From the NCBI GenBank assembly GCA_028583605.1, contig CM053328.1, positions 34,845,722-34,909,721 of the forward strand: a DNA stretch of 64,000 bases, in the 5' to 3' direction. Under the pieces are notes generated by a model, which saw only the letters and a program-made list of their open reading frames with translations, ran no database searches and had not been told where the DNA came from. Position numbers and translations under genes: made by a program. Numbering within the stretch: position 1 is the stretch's first letter; each line of letters starts with the position of its first letter. Source of the stretch: Dastarcus helophoroides (taxonomy: Eukaryota > Arthropoda > Insecta > Coleoptera > Bothrideridae). Positions 24,781 to 37,319 of the stretch are shown here, piece after piece.

Positions 24781-26009
24781 GATGACCATAAAAAATCGTT
24801 CACCTGAAAAAGAATAAATATTTTAAAATAGTATGATACTGGAATCATAAATAAAAGATTATAAAAATGAACACCTAACCAAATGACAGAATTGACGTAT
24901 GGTTTCCATTTGTTCATATAATTTCACTGAGAATTAAACATGTTTAACAACTTAAAGGCAATGTTTTCCAATTGCTAAAAAAATATGAAAATAATGGTCA
25001 AATGTGGGAGTAGGCAGAAACCCATTTTTAACTGCCATGTCTTTGTATTCCGGCTGAAGTAATTTTGTGCAATTCTTGAGACAAACAGAAGAGAAGAGAT
25101 AATTATCCAAACGTTCCGAAAAACGTCTCAAAAGCATCGCTAAAGCAGCACCATTCAGTTTCATAATTAATCACCGGCGCATCCACCACATGTTTCAATT
25201 GAAAGCGAATATAATGGATCCGGCTATATTCGGTGCTTTTATCTACAAAGTCGAAGATGCATTTGAACAAATTTCCGTGAAAATTAACAAAAGCATCACG
25301 CATTGCTTAATTCTCAAAGATTTTTTTACTGGCTAGTATTTAATTGTGCTAAAAAAGTGGCAACATTATGTGAAAAATTCTATGAAAAATTAATTAAAAA
25401 GTTGGTTGAAATACATTGAATGCCGGCAAGTATCTTATTTAGAATTCATAAATATTTTACACACATACATAAAAGAAATGTAGAGACCTTAGCCTATAAA
25501 TGTCTATGATTCATGACCCATACGCAGAATTGCATATTTTCGAATGAAAAATGCATCAAGCGACGAGATTTATGCAAGCGAACAAGTGTAAAGCTGCCGT
25601 TTTAAAAGGGGGAAGCGACAGAAGGCATAAGGAATGTCAGAGATGAATCAGAAACAGCTGATTTGTGATCCCTCGTCTTTCCGCTGCGTACTTAACTGGA
25701 CCAAAACGTGCAGCGATTGTCAAATATTCTCACCCTCGGGCCCCACTTTGCCGAAACGCAAGGGCGCAGTAAAAAACTAATTATGTGATGTGTCTGTCTT
25801 TAACGGAAACTGTACTGTTCTGTTTACGTACGTAATACTTATAACTAAAGACCAGATATTATTGCACTAAAAAATCCCCAAAATTGTGCCTTAGAGTACA
25901 TTAGAAAATGCCAACAATTTCAGTATAAACATTACAAACCGCACCATAAAATATTACCAGAAATTAATTAGTATTAAGAACAACATTTTATTACAAAATA
26001 ACTAAGAAA
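24781..26009. other. Upstream flank of the Runx gene, largely unique
   Basis: Contains the inverted copy of the 15-mer TGGTGGATGCGCCGG (25174-25188), and AACCGCA (about 25940) matching the Runx binding consensus. No coding sequence is recognised. The position 5' of the Runx ATG makes it a candidate cis-regulatory region. Confidence 0.4.
25174..25188 (-). promoter_or_regulatory. TGGTGGATGCGCCGG motif copy
   Basis: Plus strand reads CCGGCGCATCCACCA, the reverse complement of the 15-mer found exactly at 4956-4970, 37908-37922 and 50687-50701. The flanks are unrelated to the other copies. It lies about 850 bp upstream of the Runx start codon. Function unknown. Confidence 0.7.
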
Positions 26010-26233
26010 CTGAAATACAAATCTTGTCCCCTGAAACAAAGCAAGTTTAGAAAACACAACAAAGATTTTTCTAACGCGTTTCGATAGCCAAGCTATCTCT
26101 GAAGATAATAGCTTGGCTGTAGAAACGCGTTAGAGCAACCTTTTTTGTGTTTTTTAATATTTCTTTGTTTCAGGGGACAAGATTTGTATTTCAATTTTTG
26201 AAAATAACCAAGGACCAGTCCGTTTCACCAAAA
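26010..26233. mobile_element. Foldback MITE, nearly complete palindrome
   Basis: Left arm GAAATACAAATCTTGTCCCC, CTAACGCGTTTCGATAGCCA, centre AGCTATCTCTGAAGATAATA, then right arm GCTTGGCTGTAGAAACGCGT, TTTCAGGGGACAAGATTTGT and outer end GACCAGTCCGTTTCACCAAA. Only the outer ~40 bp of the left arm is missing. A good reference for the family structure. Confidence 0.87.
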
Positions 26234-29200
26234 TTATAAACTAACATTATATTTTAATCAAATATCTATTTAACAAAAATTTTTTGCTAGCAGTTTTAGA
26301 AAATTGGACTAAGAAATCAAAATATTAAAAAATAAACTGAAAGTTTTATTTCAAAAGTTTTATTTAAAATCGAAACTACGGATTTCACCTCAAAATCTTT
26401 TGAATATATTCCTTGGAATTTTAACTTTTATCTGAACATTTTGACTATCATCGATATTTCGTTTTAAAATCAAAATTTAGGAAAAATTAAAATGTTTGTT
26501 TTAAATTTAAATAAAAAGAATTCAAAACCTCAAAATTTTAAAAACGTAAAATTCGTAAATCAAAATTTACGAAACAAAATTTCTAAAATAAGATAAAAAT
26601 TTGAAAAAAAGGCGAAATAAAAAAAGACGAAATCTTAAAAAATGAAAATTTTGAAAGGTGTTGAAATTTTAGAGAAAACCTAATTTACAAAACAAATTGA
26701 AAATTTGGAGATAAGCTGAATCTTTCAAAAACTTGTCCAAATTTTAAAAAAGCAAAAATTTTTATACGAATCCTTAAGTATTGAAAAAAGTTAAAATTTT
26801 GAAAACAGTCGCAAATGTTGAAGTCCCAAATTTTTAAATAAAGTTCGAAATTTTGAAAAAATGTAATTTTCAAAAATGTCGAAATTTTCATGGAAAGTTG
26901 ACATGTCCAACGAAAAGTTAAAATCAAAGTTACAAAAAAAGACAACCCTGAAAAACTGATATTTTCAAAATTTGACAAAATGGAGAAATTTTCAAAAGTA
27001 TTCGTTATTTTGTTAGAAAAATTCAAATTTTGGAAAGTAATCTTAAAATTCCAAAATGGTCAAGATTTTGAAAAAATTTCGAGAATTAAAAAGAGTACCT
27101 ATGTCATCGTTTAAATTAAAAAATAAACTGAGTTTTTCAAAAGAAGAAAAACCAGAATTATCAGAAAATCTAAAATTTTCAAAATTTATTGAAATTTTGA
27201 TGTTTAAATTTAAAAAATGATCAAAATTTTGGATAGTTCAATTTTCAAGAAAACATTTTTTAAAAAGGTCGAAAAACATTTCAAAAATAAAACTTTGAAA
27301 GATTTTCAAAAATTCGAAATTTTGAAAAATAAATCGACATTTTGGGAAATTTTAAAAATTGGCAAAATTTTTAGAAAAACTCTAAAAATAGTCGAAAATA
27401 TCAAAAATGTCGTCGTTAAAAAAATATTGCAATTTAAAAATTAATCGAAGTTTTTAGAAAAGAGAGAAATGTTCAAATAAAAAAATTAAAGTTTGCAAAA
27501 ATTCAAAAAAGTAAATTGTCGAAAAATTGTAACATTTCAAAAAGTCGAAATTTTGAAAAAAGCCTAGTTTGCATGAAACTTGATATTTTCGAAAAGAGAA
27601 ATATTTTCAAAGAGTAGAAATTTTGAAAAAATCCTAGAAGTCAAGATTTTCAATAAGCCCACATTTTATAAGAATATCTAAACTTTGAAAGGCGGAAATT
27701 TTTTAAAAAAATAATAATCCTGAAAATCTATTTCGAAAAAAAATAAAGTTTAAAAACAATCAAATTTTGAGAGAACAACTGGAATTTTGAAAAAAGTAGA
27801 AAATTTTAGATGTTGAAATTAAAACATTGTCACAATTTTCAAAAGTAATCGAATTCCTCAAAAAAAAAACACTAAATTTTTTAAAAAGAGTCGAACTAAG
27901 TAAAAAATCGGATTAAAAAAGTTTAAATCTAGACAAATTGTTTCGAAAAGTCGAAATTTTGAAGAATCTAAATTTTCCAAATAAATCACAATCTCGAGAA
28001 AAAGTTGCCATTTTTAAAACAAATGTGAGTTTAAAAAACTAAACATTTTAAAGCGACAAAATTTTTGAAAAAAATGTAAATTTTCAAAAGGTCAAAATTT
28101 TCAAGAAAAGATGAAAGACTCCACTCGAGTTTTTCTCAAATTTCGACCCTCTCTTTAAAGTTACGTACACATTTAAAATATCTATATTTCCTAAAACATC
28201 TGCCCCCAAAATCAATTTGACTTCTTTATAAATATTTCGACTAAATACTAGATATTTTAAATTTGTTCTAGAAGCCTGGAGTTTCAAGGTTGAAATTTCA
28301 AAAAGAAATCAAATATTTCAATTAAAATTTGAAATTTTAAAGCAAAGTCTGACATTTTAAAAGAAACTTTCTTCCCAAATTCCTAATTTATAAACTTCCA
28401 ATTTTTACATGTTTTCTCTGGAATGTTGTTTTTTCTGAAGGTTTTGTTTTTTCTCAAAATTTCGACTTCAATCTCGCGAATTGGATTTTATCAGATTTTT
28501 TTCAGTTTAAAAGTTACTTTGGAGTTCTCTGAAATATTTCGCTTTTTTTCTTACGAAATATTAACTTTATAATTAAAACGATTGGAATTTTTTAGGTTTA
28601 AACGCAAAATGTTCTTCCTTTTCTCGAATTTTTGTTTCATAACAGTATCATATTTCACAGTTCCAACACTTACTTCATGAGTATCGTATTTATAAAACTG
28701 TAGTTGCTCAAAATTTCAAATTTTTCTACAAAATGTTTAGCTAAATTTGGAAGGTTTTTACTTTTTTTTCTAAAATTGCCACCTTAAAATAAAAATTTGA
28801 AAGTTTTCCCGAAATTTTCTCATTCATTCCCAAATTTCAATTTTCTTCTGAAAAATCTGACTTTAGATGTTAGAATTGGTTTTTTAGAATTCATCATTTT
28901 TTTCTAAGAATAGTCATCATTTTAATTAAAAATTTCGAATTATTACTTCAGGGGCAAATTTTTACTGTATTTTCCCTTTTTTTAATTAAAATCTAAAGGA
29001 AACAATATAAATTCTTAGAAAAAATCTAAATTTCGACTTGGACAAAACTTGGAATAGATAGACTGAATTTGCTAAGGTCATTTTCTTAAATTTTAGCGTT
29101 AATCTCACAATTTCGACTTATATCTGAATAAGATATTTTGATGGAAAAGCCTATTCGAGTTTCATCAAATTTCCAAGTCTAAACTTTTACAATTTTTAGT

Positions 29201-30050
29201 TCCTTGAGTTCAAATTTAAACTCCAAATTTCGAGAAAAGAACTGGAAATGGGGTTTAGAATCTAAATTTTAACCAAGAAAGTAATAAGTAAAAATTTTGA
29301 TTTACAAGTCGAAATTTTAGAAAAAGTTGCAAGTTTAAGTTAAAAATTTTGACATTTCCAACCCTTACTTCATGGAATTCTTTAATATTGATATAATAAT
29401 TGCAAATATTTATGAAAACATTGTCGAATTTTTAATATTTGTTGCTGTTCTAATCGTTAATAAAGTTTAATAAATATGAATATTCAAAATTTTGAGCAAA
29501 AAGTCAAAATTTCTAGAAAAACACTAAACGTAATTATAGAAATTGTCGAAATTTTGGCCGTTTTCTAGAAATTTTGGAGCGAATGATCAGAAAAAAGTAA
29601 AATATTTGGGTTTGAGGTCAATTTTAATAAATTAAAACGAACTTTATAACATAAAGGACTGTTTTTTTCAAATTTTTTTTGAGTTTTAATTGGTATTTTC
29701 ATTTGTTTATTTATTTATTTATTTTGGTTTGTATTTGAACTTGAAACTCCAAAAAGGTCAATATAACATTTTTAGAAAATCTAAATTAGGACACAAAGTA
29801 AAAATTTTGAAAGAGAAACCAAAATTAATTAAAAAAATATCTTTCAAAGTTTCTACCTATCTCGAAATTTTGAATTGTCCAGAAACTTTTAATTTCTCAC
29901 TAAAAGGTCGAATATTTGGGATTTTAACCAAATTCCAAGTTTGAACTTTATACTGTCAAACTCAAATAACTCAGAATTTTTTATTTAAATCACAAAATTT
30001 TCTCTAAATAATGATTTTTGTCACAATTATACTGTTGCGTGTTTTGGGTT
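26234..30050. repeat. AT-rich quasi-repetitive DNA
   Basis: No gene. Plus strand A-rich with GTCGAAATTTT-type words to about 28300, mixed thereafter. Frames at 26685-27026 and 27217-27444 are compositional artefacts (Phe/Lys/Ile/Asn-rich, no domain). Confidence 0.55.
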
Positions 30051-30055
30051 CGAAA

Positions 30056-30432
30056 ACTCAACTATCTAAATATCTAACTATCTAACTATCGATCTATCTA
30101 TCTAACTATCTAATTATCTAACTATCTAACTATCTAACTATCTAACTATCTAACTATCTAACTATCCAACTATTTAACTATCTAACCATCGATCTATGTA
30201 TCTATGTATCTATCTAACTATCTAACTATCTAACTATCTAACTATCTAACGATCTAACTATCTAACTATCTAACTATCTAACTATCTAACTATCTAACTA
30301 TCTAACTATCTAACTATCTAACTATCTAACTATCTAACTATCTAACTATCTAACTATCTAACTATCTAACTATCTAACTATATAACTATCTAACTATCTA
30401 ACTATCTAATTATCTAATTATCTAACTATCTG
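30056..30432. repeat. (CTAACTAT)n octamer microsatellite
   Basis: More than 40 near-perfect copies of CTAACTAT (equivalently ATCTAACT), with variants such as CTATGTAT and CTAATTAT at the edges and a long uninterrupted core from about 30206 to 30375. Confidence 0.95.
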
Positions 30433-30633
30433 ACTCTACTGTCTGACTTGAGAAAAAGACGACCGCTTATTTATACCATTCCGGTTTCTAGAATGGATCT
30501 CCGTACAGACCGGACTACGATTATAATTTACTTAACTATCTCTCTATCTGACACTACTACCTGACTTGAGGAAAAGACGACCGCGTATTTATACCGTCCC
30601 GGTTTCTAGAAGAGACCTCCGGTCCAGATCGGC
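30431..30633 (+). repeat. Two direct copies of an ~85-bp GC-richer unit after the microsatellite
   Basis: The unit CTGACTTGAG-AAAAGACGACCGC-TATTTATACC-CCGGTTTCTAGAA occurs at about 30431-30513 and 30548-30633, each preceded by CTATCT-type repeats. Each has a TATTTATACC word that could be a TATA box. The block with its microsatellite looks like the end of an unidentified mobile element; no TIR or TSD was proven. Confidence 0.6.
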
Positions 30634-30639
30634 CTAACG

Positions 30640-31950
30640 CTTGCGAAAACGTCTAGAACGCTTATCTGCCGTATGATTCATTCTCGTGTCCGCTTCCCAT
30701 TATCAAATGTTTCCAGAGAGTTCCTTACACTGCACAATTATCTAATACAAAGTTTATAACTACAGTTTGTTACAATACATATTAAAGCTCCAATTCTTAT
30801 TTTTATAAATTTTAGATTTTTCTCGAAATTTTTAATATTCTTTCTCGAAGTTCGGAATTTAAGGATAATATTTTTTAACTTGAACATTTGAGACATATTT
30901 TAATGAGTATTTGGACTAATGAACGTCAAAATTTTGAGTAGAAGAACCAAAACTTTAAAAATATCCTTAATTTATTAAAAAAAATCCCAAAATTTCAAAT
31001 TAAACCTCATTTTTTCCAAATTTAAAAATATAATCTCAAAATATCATTTTTTTTTAAATGTAACTGATAGAAATGTTGGATTCAAAAGTAGAAATTTTCA
31101 GTTCAAAAGTCAAAAATTTCGAAAAGGAAAATCTTAATGTTCCAGTTTAAAGTAGCTTCTCTATAAAGTGAAAAATTATATTGTTAACAAAATTTAATTT
31201 ATACAAATCACCAAGGTCGTTTTTCAGAAAAAGATGAATATAAAGGAAAAGGCGGGCATTTCAAAAAAAGGACAATTTTTGAAACTTTCTTTAAAAAAAT
31301 AAAATTTTGGCAACGAATTAAAAATTTTGAAAAAGATAAATAAAGTCGATAAAAAATTTGAAATTTCTAGAAATGTTGAGTGTCAAAATTTGGGATAAAA
31401 ATTCGCCCTTTAAAAAGAACTTTTAAAAAAGCCGAACTTTACGAATTCAGGCAAAATATTTGGAAAATCAGATTCTAAAATGTAGACATTTTCATAAAAA
31501 ACCATTGTTGAGAAAAAACCGAATTCTCAAACAAAAAACAACTGAAAGTTCGGTAAAAACTTTGAAATCGAGAGCATAAATGAAATTTTTCAAAGAAAGT
31601 ACGTTTTAATAGTAGTAATAATAGTTGTTAATCCAAATTAAAAAAATAATGAATTCGAAAAACTAGACGAAATTTCAGGAAAAAAGACAAGTTTCGAGAA
31701 AATTAATGGCATTTTTGCACAGAAAGTCAAAAAAGTCGATTTTTCCAATACATTCGAAGTTTAGAAAAGGCAAATTTTAGAAAATAGGCGAAATTCCGAA
31801 AAAAAAGGAATTTTGAAGAAAGTAGGAAATTTCGAGTAAAAATGAATTCTTCTCGTTAAAAGTCAAATTTTGAAAAAATGTAATTCAAATTTTCAGAAAA
31901 CTTGTTATGACAAAGACGAATTTTGGGAAAAAAATTAATTTTGAGAAAGA
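30640..31950. repeat. AT-rich quasi-repetitive DNA
   Basis: A-rich low-complexity text of the same style as 9-10.7 kb and 26-28 kb. Nothing coding. Confidence 0.5.
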
Positions 31951-31959
31951 GAAGAATTT

Positions 31960-32440
31960 CAAGGAAAAAGTTGGGATAAAGACGTTATTTCGAAAATAGA
32001 CAATATTTTATGAGAAATATCGAAATTTCCAAAAAAAAAGACAATATTTCGGGGAAAAATCTCAATTTTGAAAAAAAAAATGAATTTCAAAGAAAAAATT
32101 GGGATTTAGCCGTTATGTCGGATTTTATGAAAGATATGAAAATTTCCAACAAAAAAAAAGACCAATTTCGGGGAAAAAGTCGAAATCTCAACTTTGAAAT
32201 ATAAACGAATTTCAAGGAAAATGTTGAAATAAAGCCGTTATTTCGGATTTCATGAAAGATATCAAAATTTCCAAAAAAAAAGACGAATTTCGAGGAAAAC
32301 GTCGAAATCTCAATTTTGAAACAAAAAACGAATTTTAAGGAAAATGTTGGAATAAAGCCATTAATTTGGATTTTTTTGAAAAATATCAAAATTTCCAAGA
32401 AAAACAAATCTCAGGGAAAAAAGTCGAAATTTCAACAAAC
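31960..32440. repeat. Tandem array, ~125-bp unit, about 4 copies
   Basis: Phrases GCCGTTATTTCGGATTT, GAAAGATATCAAAATTTCC, AAAAAGACGAATTTCG and AAGTCGAAATCTCAA recur with landmarks at about 31981, 32109, 32234 and 32357. Opposite-strand frames of 64 and 106 residues across it are artefacts of the repeat. Confidence 0.82.
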
Positions 32441-32728
32441 AAAATGAAATTGTGAAAAAAATGCGAAATTTTCAGAATAAGATCAAGGCCTCAAAGGAAA
32501 GGCCAAAATTATAAGAAAAAGATCAAATTTTTAAGAATAACTTTGGTCAAAATTCGAATTTTCTCAGTCAAATTTTGTCTAAATTTCCAACACGGGAGAA
32601 TTTTAAGGATAAGTTGAAATCTGCTGCCTGAATTTTGGTGGAAAAAGACAATCGAAATTTTGACAAATACTTTTAAAACGAGAGCATAAATGAAATGTTT
32701 GAAAGAAAGAAAATTTTAATAGTACAAT

Positions 32729-33616
32729 AGGAGACTGGGGTATTCTGGACCACGGGGAATTGCGGACCAGCTTCATATTTTTTTCTCTAATAGTGATTGA
32801 TACCTACAAATAACTGTCGTCGGCTCACCTCATGTTAAGTTCATTTTCCCTTCAGTACTCGACTTGTGTGCACGAACCGTTACCTCGCTTCGACACCAAA
32901 TAGAAATGGGATACTTCAAAATTTTTTTTTTCACTTTAGAGTTTTCGCTAATTTGGCCACACTTTTCGAGAACCAACTCAGGTAAATATCTTCATAAGAT
33001 CCGCGGAAAGTTAAGTCTTCGAGAAGAACATGAAGTTTTCAATGAAGTTTCTATTGTGTTACTCATATGCTGCCATATTGTAAAAAATGACCTTCGGGAA
33101 ATTACGGACGACTTTTGTTGTGGAATTGTAGATCCCTCAATTCTTCACATTTCACAAGCTAATTTCGTGTATTTGATGCATATAAGTGATTATTCATGCA
33201 AATTTTCAGCACAGCATTATTTTTCGGCAATTTCTAATAGTTTTTTGGTAAAATAATAATTTCGTTTCGAATTGATTTTCATTGCCATTTGTCACCCCAC
33301 TTCACTTTGTTTCTCTTTCATAATAAATCTTCTGCATCTGCATTCTGCATTCTGAATCAAAAACATTTTTCCATTTTTAATCGATTTACAAAGTGGTCCG
33401 TAATTCCCTGACATTTTTCAAAATCGCAAAAATGCAATTTTTGCGCCAACTGTTATAAATTGTATAATTTAATACAATTTGACCAAACTGTTGCGACCCA
33501 AAGAGATATTATTAGTTGTGCTACAAATTTAAGCTTCGAAATATTCAGAAAAAAATATTTTTTTGCCTGTTTTTGGCCAACATAAAAAGGCGGTCCACAA
33601 TACCCTAGTCACCCCT
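32729..33616. mobile_element. Non-autonomous DNA transposon with ~24-bp TIRs
   Basis: Left end GAGACTGGGGTATTCTGGAC at 32731 and right end, inverted, GGTGACTAGGGTATTGTGGA ending near 33614, enclose about 890 bp of non-A-rich sequence. The surrounding A-rich text (ACTAGACGAAATTTCAGG) resumes immediately after. Inside are repeated subterminal words: GGGGAATTGCGGACCA (32755-32770), GGAAATTACGGACGA (about 33097) and the inverse TGGTCCGTAATTCCCT (about 33393). A 130-residue frame (32864-33256) has no transposase motif that I recognise. Probably a MITE or internal-deletion derivative of a larger element. Confidence 0.72.
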
Positions 33617-33701
33617 AGTAGTAATAGCAGTAAAGTCCAAATTAAAAAGAAAATTAATTCTAAAAACTAGACGAAATTTCAGGAAAAAAAAATTTCGAGA
33701 A

Positions 33702-33891
33702 TCTTTGGTTATCCTCAAAAATTGAAATATAAATATTGTCCCCTGAAAACAAGAAAGATTAAAAATCACAACCAACGCTTCGATAGCCAAGCTATCATCT
33801 TCAGGGAGATACTGATCGAAACGCGTTAGAGCAACCTTTGTTGTGTTTTTTAATCTTTCTTGGTTTCAGGGGACAAAATTTGTATTTAAAT
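33702..33891. mobile_element. Foldback MITE, shortened
   Basis: Left arm TCTTTGGTTATCCTCAAAAA, ATTGTCCCCTGAAAACAAGA, centre CTTCGATAGCCAAGCTATCA, then a right arm GAAACGCGTTAGAGCAACCT and GGTTTCAGGGGACAAAATTT. The outer right terminus is lost. Confidence 0.8.
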
Positions 33892-34587
33892 GTTCGCTGC
33901 CTAAATATTTATTTTCTTCTGAAATTTTAATCCATAGGAAGACCAGTATTGGAATAATTGTCAAAATTTTAATCAAAATTTGTAAAAAGTTAACTAACTA
34001 TTAAAATTCATTAAAAAATTTTGAAATTCATAAAGAAATTTCCTCCTAAGAATTTGTAGTTAAAAGCTAGATTTAAAAAAACTATTGAAGTTCATTAAAA
34101 AAATTTTGAAATTCATAAAGAAATCTTCTTCTAATGTTTGCCCTTGCACAACAATTGAAAATTTTAAAAAAATAGTTTTCAACATTTTGACTTTTAAATA
34201 AAAAGATTGGGCAAATTTTCAGAAAGAGGCAAATTTTTGTAAACCAACCGACATTTATATCAAAATTTAAGAAAAGTATAATTTTCAGAAAAAGTCGAAT
34301 TTTGAGGAATAGTGAAATTTCGAAAAAAAAGTAACGAAGAATTTTGAGATAAAATTAAAAAATTTTGAGCAAGTAAAATTTTAATAATAGAGCCAAATTG
34401 TGAAAACAAATTTAAAGTTACAAAAGATAAAAACAAATTTTGTAAAAAAGGGCGAATTTTGAAAAAAAGTCGATATTTAGAGATTTGACTAAATATCGAC
34501 CTTATGGTCGAAATTTTAAGAAAGAACGAATTTTAAAGGAAAAATGAAAACTTTTGGAAAAACTCCTGTAACTGAATATAAATTTTC
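33892..34587. repeat. AT-rich quasi-repetitive DNA
   Basis: A-rich text; its last ~90 bp (GAACGAATTTTAAAGGAAAA, then AAACTTTTGGAAAAAC) is also found before the second array B copy at 39895-39969, so the duplicated block starts in here. Confidence 0.55.
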
Positions 34588-36345
34588 GATTGGTTGTTTA
34601 AACCGGGGGGGAGAAGTACCGTGCCCTTCCCGATTCTGTGGAAACTAGGTCATTATTATCTTTTTATTTTGCAGAAAAGAACCAAAGCAGTTGGGTCCCC
34701 TTTGCAGAATTTTTATCTGCCCAACTCATTTAGCTGAATAATTTTTTGGTTAAAAAATGGTGCTAGGTTTCAAAATGAGGCCTGGTTCTATTGTACAGCA
34801 AAGATTATAACTTCTTCTGAACTATATGCCAAAAATCTAAGCTTTAAAAATTTGTGGCTTGGTTTCTTCTTGTAAAAAACAGTCCAATTTCTGTTTTAGT
34901 TTTGGCACTTTCTACATAATTTATTTTTTCAAAGCTTCTGCTTTATTTTTCGTCAGTGGGGGGGCGTGCAAGTACCGTGCCATGCACTATTCCATAAAAA
35001 CTAGGTCATTATTAATTTTTGTTTTGCAGAAAAGAACTGAAGCACTTGGGTCCCTTTTCAGAATTTTTATTTGCCCAACTCATTTAGCTGAATAGTTTTT
35101 CAGTTAATAAATGGTGCAAGGTTTCAAAATGAGACCTGATTCGTTTTGAAAGCAAAAATTATAACCTCTTTTAAACTATGTGCCAAAAATCTAAGGTTTA
35201 AGAATTTGTGGCTTGGTTTATTGCAAAAAGTCGTCCAATTTCTGTTTTCGTTTTGACACTTTCTACATAATTTATTTTTTCAGATTTTCTCTGTTATTTT
35301 TCAGTCAGGAGGGGCAAGTACCGTGTCATGCCCTATTCTACGAAAACTAGATCATTATTAACTTTTTGTTTTGCAGTAAAGAACCAAAGCAGCGGGGTCC
35401 CCTTTGCAGAGTTTTTATCTACCCAACTTATTCAGCTGAATGGTTTTTTAGTTAATAAATGGAGCTAGGTTTAAAAATGAAACCTGATTCGTTTTGATAG
35501 CAGAGATTATAACTTCTTCTAAACTATGTGTCAAAAATCTAAGGTTTAAGAACTTGTGAACTTGGTTTCTTATTGAAAAAATTAGTCCAATTTCTGTTTT
35601 AGTTTTGGCACTTTCAACATAATTTATTTTTTCAGAGTCTATGCTTCATTTTTCGTCAGGGGTGGGGCAAGTACCGTGCCATGCCCTATTCTATAAAAAC
35701 ATTAGGTTATTATTCCCTTATTGTTTTGCGGAAAGGAACCAAAGCACTTGGATCCCTTTTGCAGAATTTGTTATTAACCCAACTCATTCAGCTGAATGGT
35801 TTTTCGGTTAATAAATGGTGCTAGGTTTTAAAATGAAACCTGGTTCTTTTTTCCAGAATTTTTTTTGAACTATATGCGAAAAATCTAAGCTTTGAGAAAT
35901 TGTGGCTTGGTTTCTTATTGCAAAAAGTCGTCCCAATTTCTGTTTTAGTTTTGGCACTTTCAACATAATTTATTTTTTCAGAGTTTCTGCTTTATTTTTT
36001 ATCAGAGGGGCAGGGGCAAGTACCTGCGCCATGCCCTATTCTATGAAAACATTAGGTTATTATTACCTTATTGTTTTGCGAAAAGAAACCAAAGTACATG
36101 AATCCCTTTTGCAGAATTTTTTACCTGCTCAAGTCATTCAGTTGAATGGTTTCTCAGTTAATAGTCGGTGCTAAGTTGTAGAATTAGTCCTGGTTTTTTT
36201 ACAGCAAAAAGTTATGACTTCTTCTCAACTATATCACAGAAATTTAATGTTTAAGAATTTGTGGCTTGGTTACTTTCAGCAAAAAAAACCATCCAATTTC
36301 TGTTTTAGTTTTAGCCAGATAGGTGGTGCACTTTCTACATAATTT
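34588..36345. repeat. Tandem array B, copy 1, ~350-bp unit, about 5 copies
   Basis: The unit includes TGGTGCTAGGTTTCAAAATG (near 34758, 35112, 35460, 35817, 36168), AATTTGTGGCTTGGTTTCTT, CCAATTTCTGTTTTAGTTTT, a G-run followed by CAAGTACCGTGCCATGCCCT, ACTAGGTCATTATTAA and CCCAACTCATTCAGCTGAAT. Spacing is 348-357 bp. Frames of 78-90 residues inside are repeat artefacts. A second copy of the array is at 39970-40890. Confidence 0.9.
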
Positions 36346-37310
36346 AATTTTCTCAGATCAGTCAGATCGGTTGACTTACAAAGACGAAAAATGTAATATA
36401 AATGCAATTATTTTCATATTAGTTTCAAGTGTAGAGAAATACAAATAATTAAACCTTTAATTACCTAATATTCCTTATCATCTGCACCTAGTAAGTGCTT
36501 GTGGTTAAAGCATTTCTCTCTATCTCACTCTACAGCTATAAAGAAGTGAAAGAAATAAAAGAATTTGTTGCGAACCAGGAGCGTCTCGTAAGGGGGACTA
36601 TGGGTTGATTTACCTCCTTTTTAAAAGGTCGAAAAGTAGTTTTTTTCTGTTTTCTGCCTTTATACATTATATTTTTTCAAATATGTAATTACGACGTATA
36701 TGAATGTTGTTAAAATAACACTTCATTTACTATATTTAGCACCTAATTCGTAGCAAAAACTCAGATAGAACTATTTTACAACTTTCTTCTTTGTTTGATT
36801 CTTTCTTTCTTAAAATTCTAAATACGGAAGAGGTAAAGCTGTTACCCTTTTCCTTTGGACTATTAAAAAAGTCATAGCATTTATTTCTGTGCTTCAGTAA
36901 TTACTGATTACATACGACATCGAACTTCTTACTCCTCACCACATCAATGCATATACCTAGGTACGTATGTATTCCCTGATGATGATAGAATGTGCTTTCC
37001 ATGCTTTAACCATTTGTTAAATCCATGCCGGAACTCTAAGAGAGTACTACCAGTGGAAAATTGCTCAAAAACATACTAACTACAAATATTGAGACAAATT
37101 CATTTTAAATTGCATACTTGATAAAAAAAAGCAAACAAAAATGTTTTACAGTTTAATTAATGTTGACAATGACACAGACGAACACTCAACGAGGGAAAAA
37201 TTTTGGCATCCTCCGTTAGCATACAAAAATGACATACCTAAGCTTTGGTAATAATCGACACCACGTGATCTACTTTGAAATAACCCCCTTGCAAAAAATC
37301 CGTTTCAAAA
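36346..37310. other. Unique-looking AT-rich sequence
   Basis: No family repeat and no coding sequence recognised; it leads into the GC-rich island at 37.3 kb. Confidence 0.4.
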
Positions 37311-37319
37311 CCATGTAAT

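Noticed and set aside
32010..32407. 64- and 106-residue ORFs on opposite strands
   Set aside because: Artefacts of the ~125-bp tandem repeat.
34588..36345. ORFs of 78-90 residues in array B
   Set aside because: They recur with the repeat unit, are Phe/Ser-rich and are broken in sister units.
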